A stretch of 64,000 nucleotides of DNA, from NCBI GenBank assembly GCA_039984955.1, contig JBDWTN010000007.1, positions 1,372,501 through 1,436,500 of the forward strand. Reading direction: 5' to 3'. Position numbers and translations under genes: made by a program. Source of the DNA: Marinobacter alexandrii. Lineage in GTDB: Bacteria; Bacteroidota; Bacteroidia; Cytophagales; Cyclobacteriaceae. Positions 63,709 through 64,000 of this stretch are shown here, piece by piece. The notes under the pieces are model-generated. The model was not told the DNA's origin. It worked only from the letters and a program-made list of their open reading frames with translations, and ran no database searches. The stretch's first letter is position 1. Each line of letters starts with the position of its first letter.

Positions 63709-64000
63709 TTAATCTTCTTTCTTATCTGAAGTCTTACTTGCTTTTTTCTTTTTAAGCTTGATCGTAAGCTCTTCTTTTTTACCATCCCAGTCTGCAACAA
63801 GTGTATCTCCTTCTTGAATTTCTCCTTTTAGAATTTCTTCAGCAACAGGATCCTCCAAGTGCTTCTGAATGGCTCTTGCGAGTGGTCTAGCCCCATACTG
63901 TGGATCATAGCCTTTGTCCGACAAGAACTCCTTAGCTTTCTTAGTTAAGTCTACTGAGTATCCTAGATCTGTAATACGTGAGAAAAGCTTCCCTAACGTG
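63709..64000 (-). CDS. clpC: ClpC-type ATPase, C-terminal end (continues beyond window)
   Basis: The frame runs out of the window at its 5' side. The visible residues include GYSVDLTKKAKEFLSDKGYDPQYGARPLARAIQKHLEDPVAEEIL in part and end in a Lys-rich tail. GYDPQYGARPLxRxIQ is the D2 small-domain signature of ClpB/ClpC. The basic tail and short end favour ClpC (protease-associated unfoldase) over ClpB. Only about 97 residues are visible. Confidence 0.85.
   Translation of the reverse strand, partial: TLGKLFSRITDLGYSVDLTKKAKEFLSDKGYDPQYGARPLARAIQKHLEDPVAEEILKGEIQEGDTLVADWDGKKEELTIKLKKKKASKTSDKKED

Overview
The window is chromosomal DNA of a Bacteroidota bacterium, most likely a marine-type member of the Cytophagales or a relative. 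The support is an AT-rich genome, promoters of the Bacteroidota form TTTG-N19-21-TAnnTTTG, few Shine-Dalgarno sites, several lipoproteins with a LxxC box followed by acidic residues, a TonB-dependent receptor, two proteins with type IX secretion (T9SS) C-terminal domains, and an S-box upstream of metY-metX-hom. I cannot name the species. I see no phage, transposase, CRISPR array, rRNA or tRNA.

Layout. 1-8.6 kb: a lipoprotein end, pheT, a small coiled-coil gene, zapA, rny, two paralogous lipoproteins, lysA and a GNAT gene. Between rny and lysA lies an old tandem duplication that copied a lysine-rich 20-codon leader peptide with its terminator. 8.5-15.7 kb: ada, a TfoX-like gene, an SRPBCC gene, a membrane sensor with a LytTR domain and no ordinary start codon, and a large T9SS-secreted protein. 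15.7-27.7 kb: an AGCS symporter, MscS channel, RidA, hutG-hutI, an outer-membrane barrel, rarA, two EamA exporters, threonine aldolase and a vitamin-K-dependent gamma-carboxylase homologue. 28-33.8 kb: sucD, then a redox cluster (PaaE-type reductase, membrane protein, di-haem peroxidase, cytochrome c). 33.9-35.7 kb: a BlaI repressor and M56/BlaR1-like sensor behind a promoter covered by three inverted repeats. 35.8-40.8 kb: MaoC gene and arginine genes argB, argD, proC, argC and GNAT. 41.0-45.2 kb: a methionine operon (OsmC, metY, metX, hom) behind a SAM-I riboswitch and a cysteine-rich leader peptide. 45.2-50.7 kb: lpd, a GT-C-like membrane protein, fabG, and an ECF sigma factor with a membrane partner. 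50.9-64 kb: a DUF1800/DUF1501 secreted pair with an outer-membrane protein and lipoprotein, a VWA membrane protein, a TonB-dependent receptor, a TPR protein, a frameshifted amidohydrolase, a winged-helix regulator with a membrane protein, and the end of a ClpC-type ATPase.

The most interesting signals are regulatory. (1) The leader in front of lysA looks like a complete translation-coupled attenuator: promoter, peptide with 7 Lys in 20 residues, a terminator, and a competing pairing just after the leader stop codon. A duplicated copy has lost that competing element. (2) The met operon leader joins a SAM-I riboswitch to a short reading frame ending in a run of cysteine codons, which suggests sensing of both SAM and cysteine. 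(3) Several genes have the -7 box exactly four bases before the start codon, which implies leaderless mRNAs. (4) The blaI promoter shows three ACTAA-N4-TTAGT dyads. These are read from the sequence; none has been tested here.
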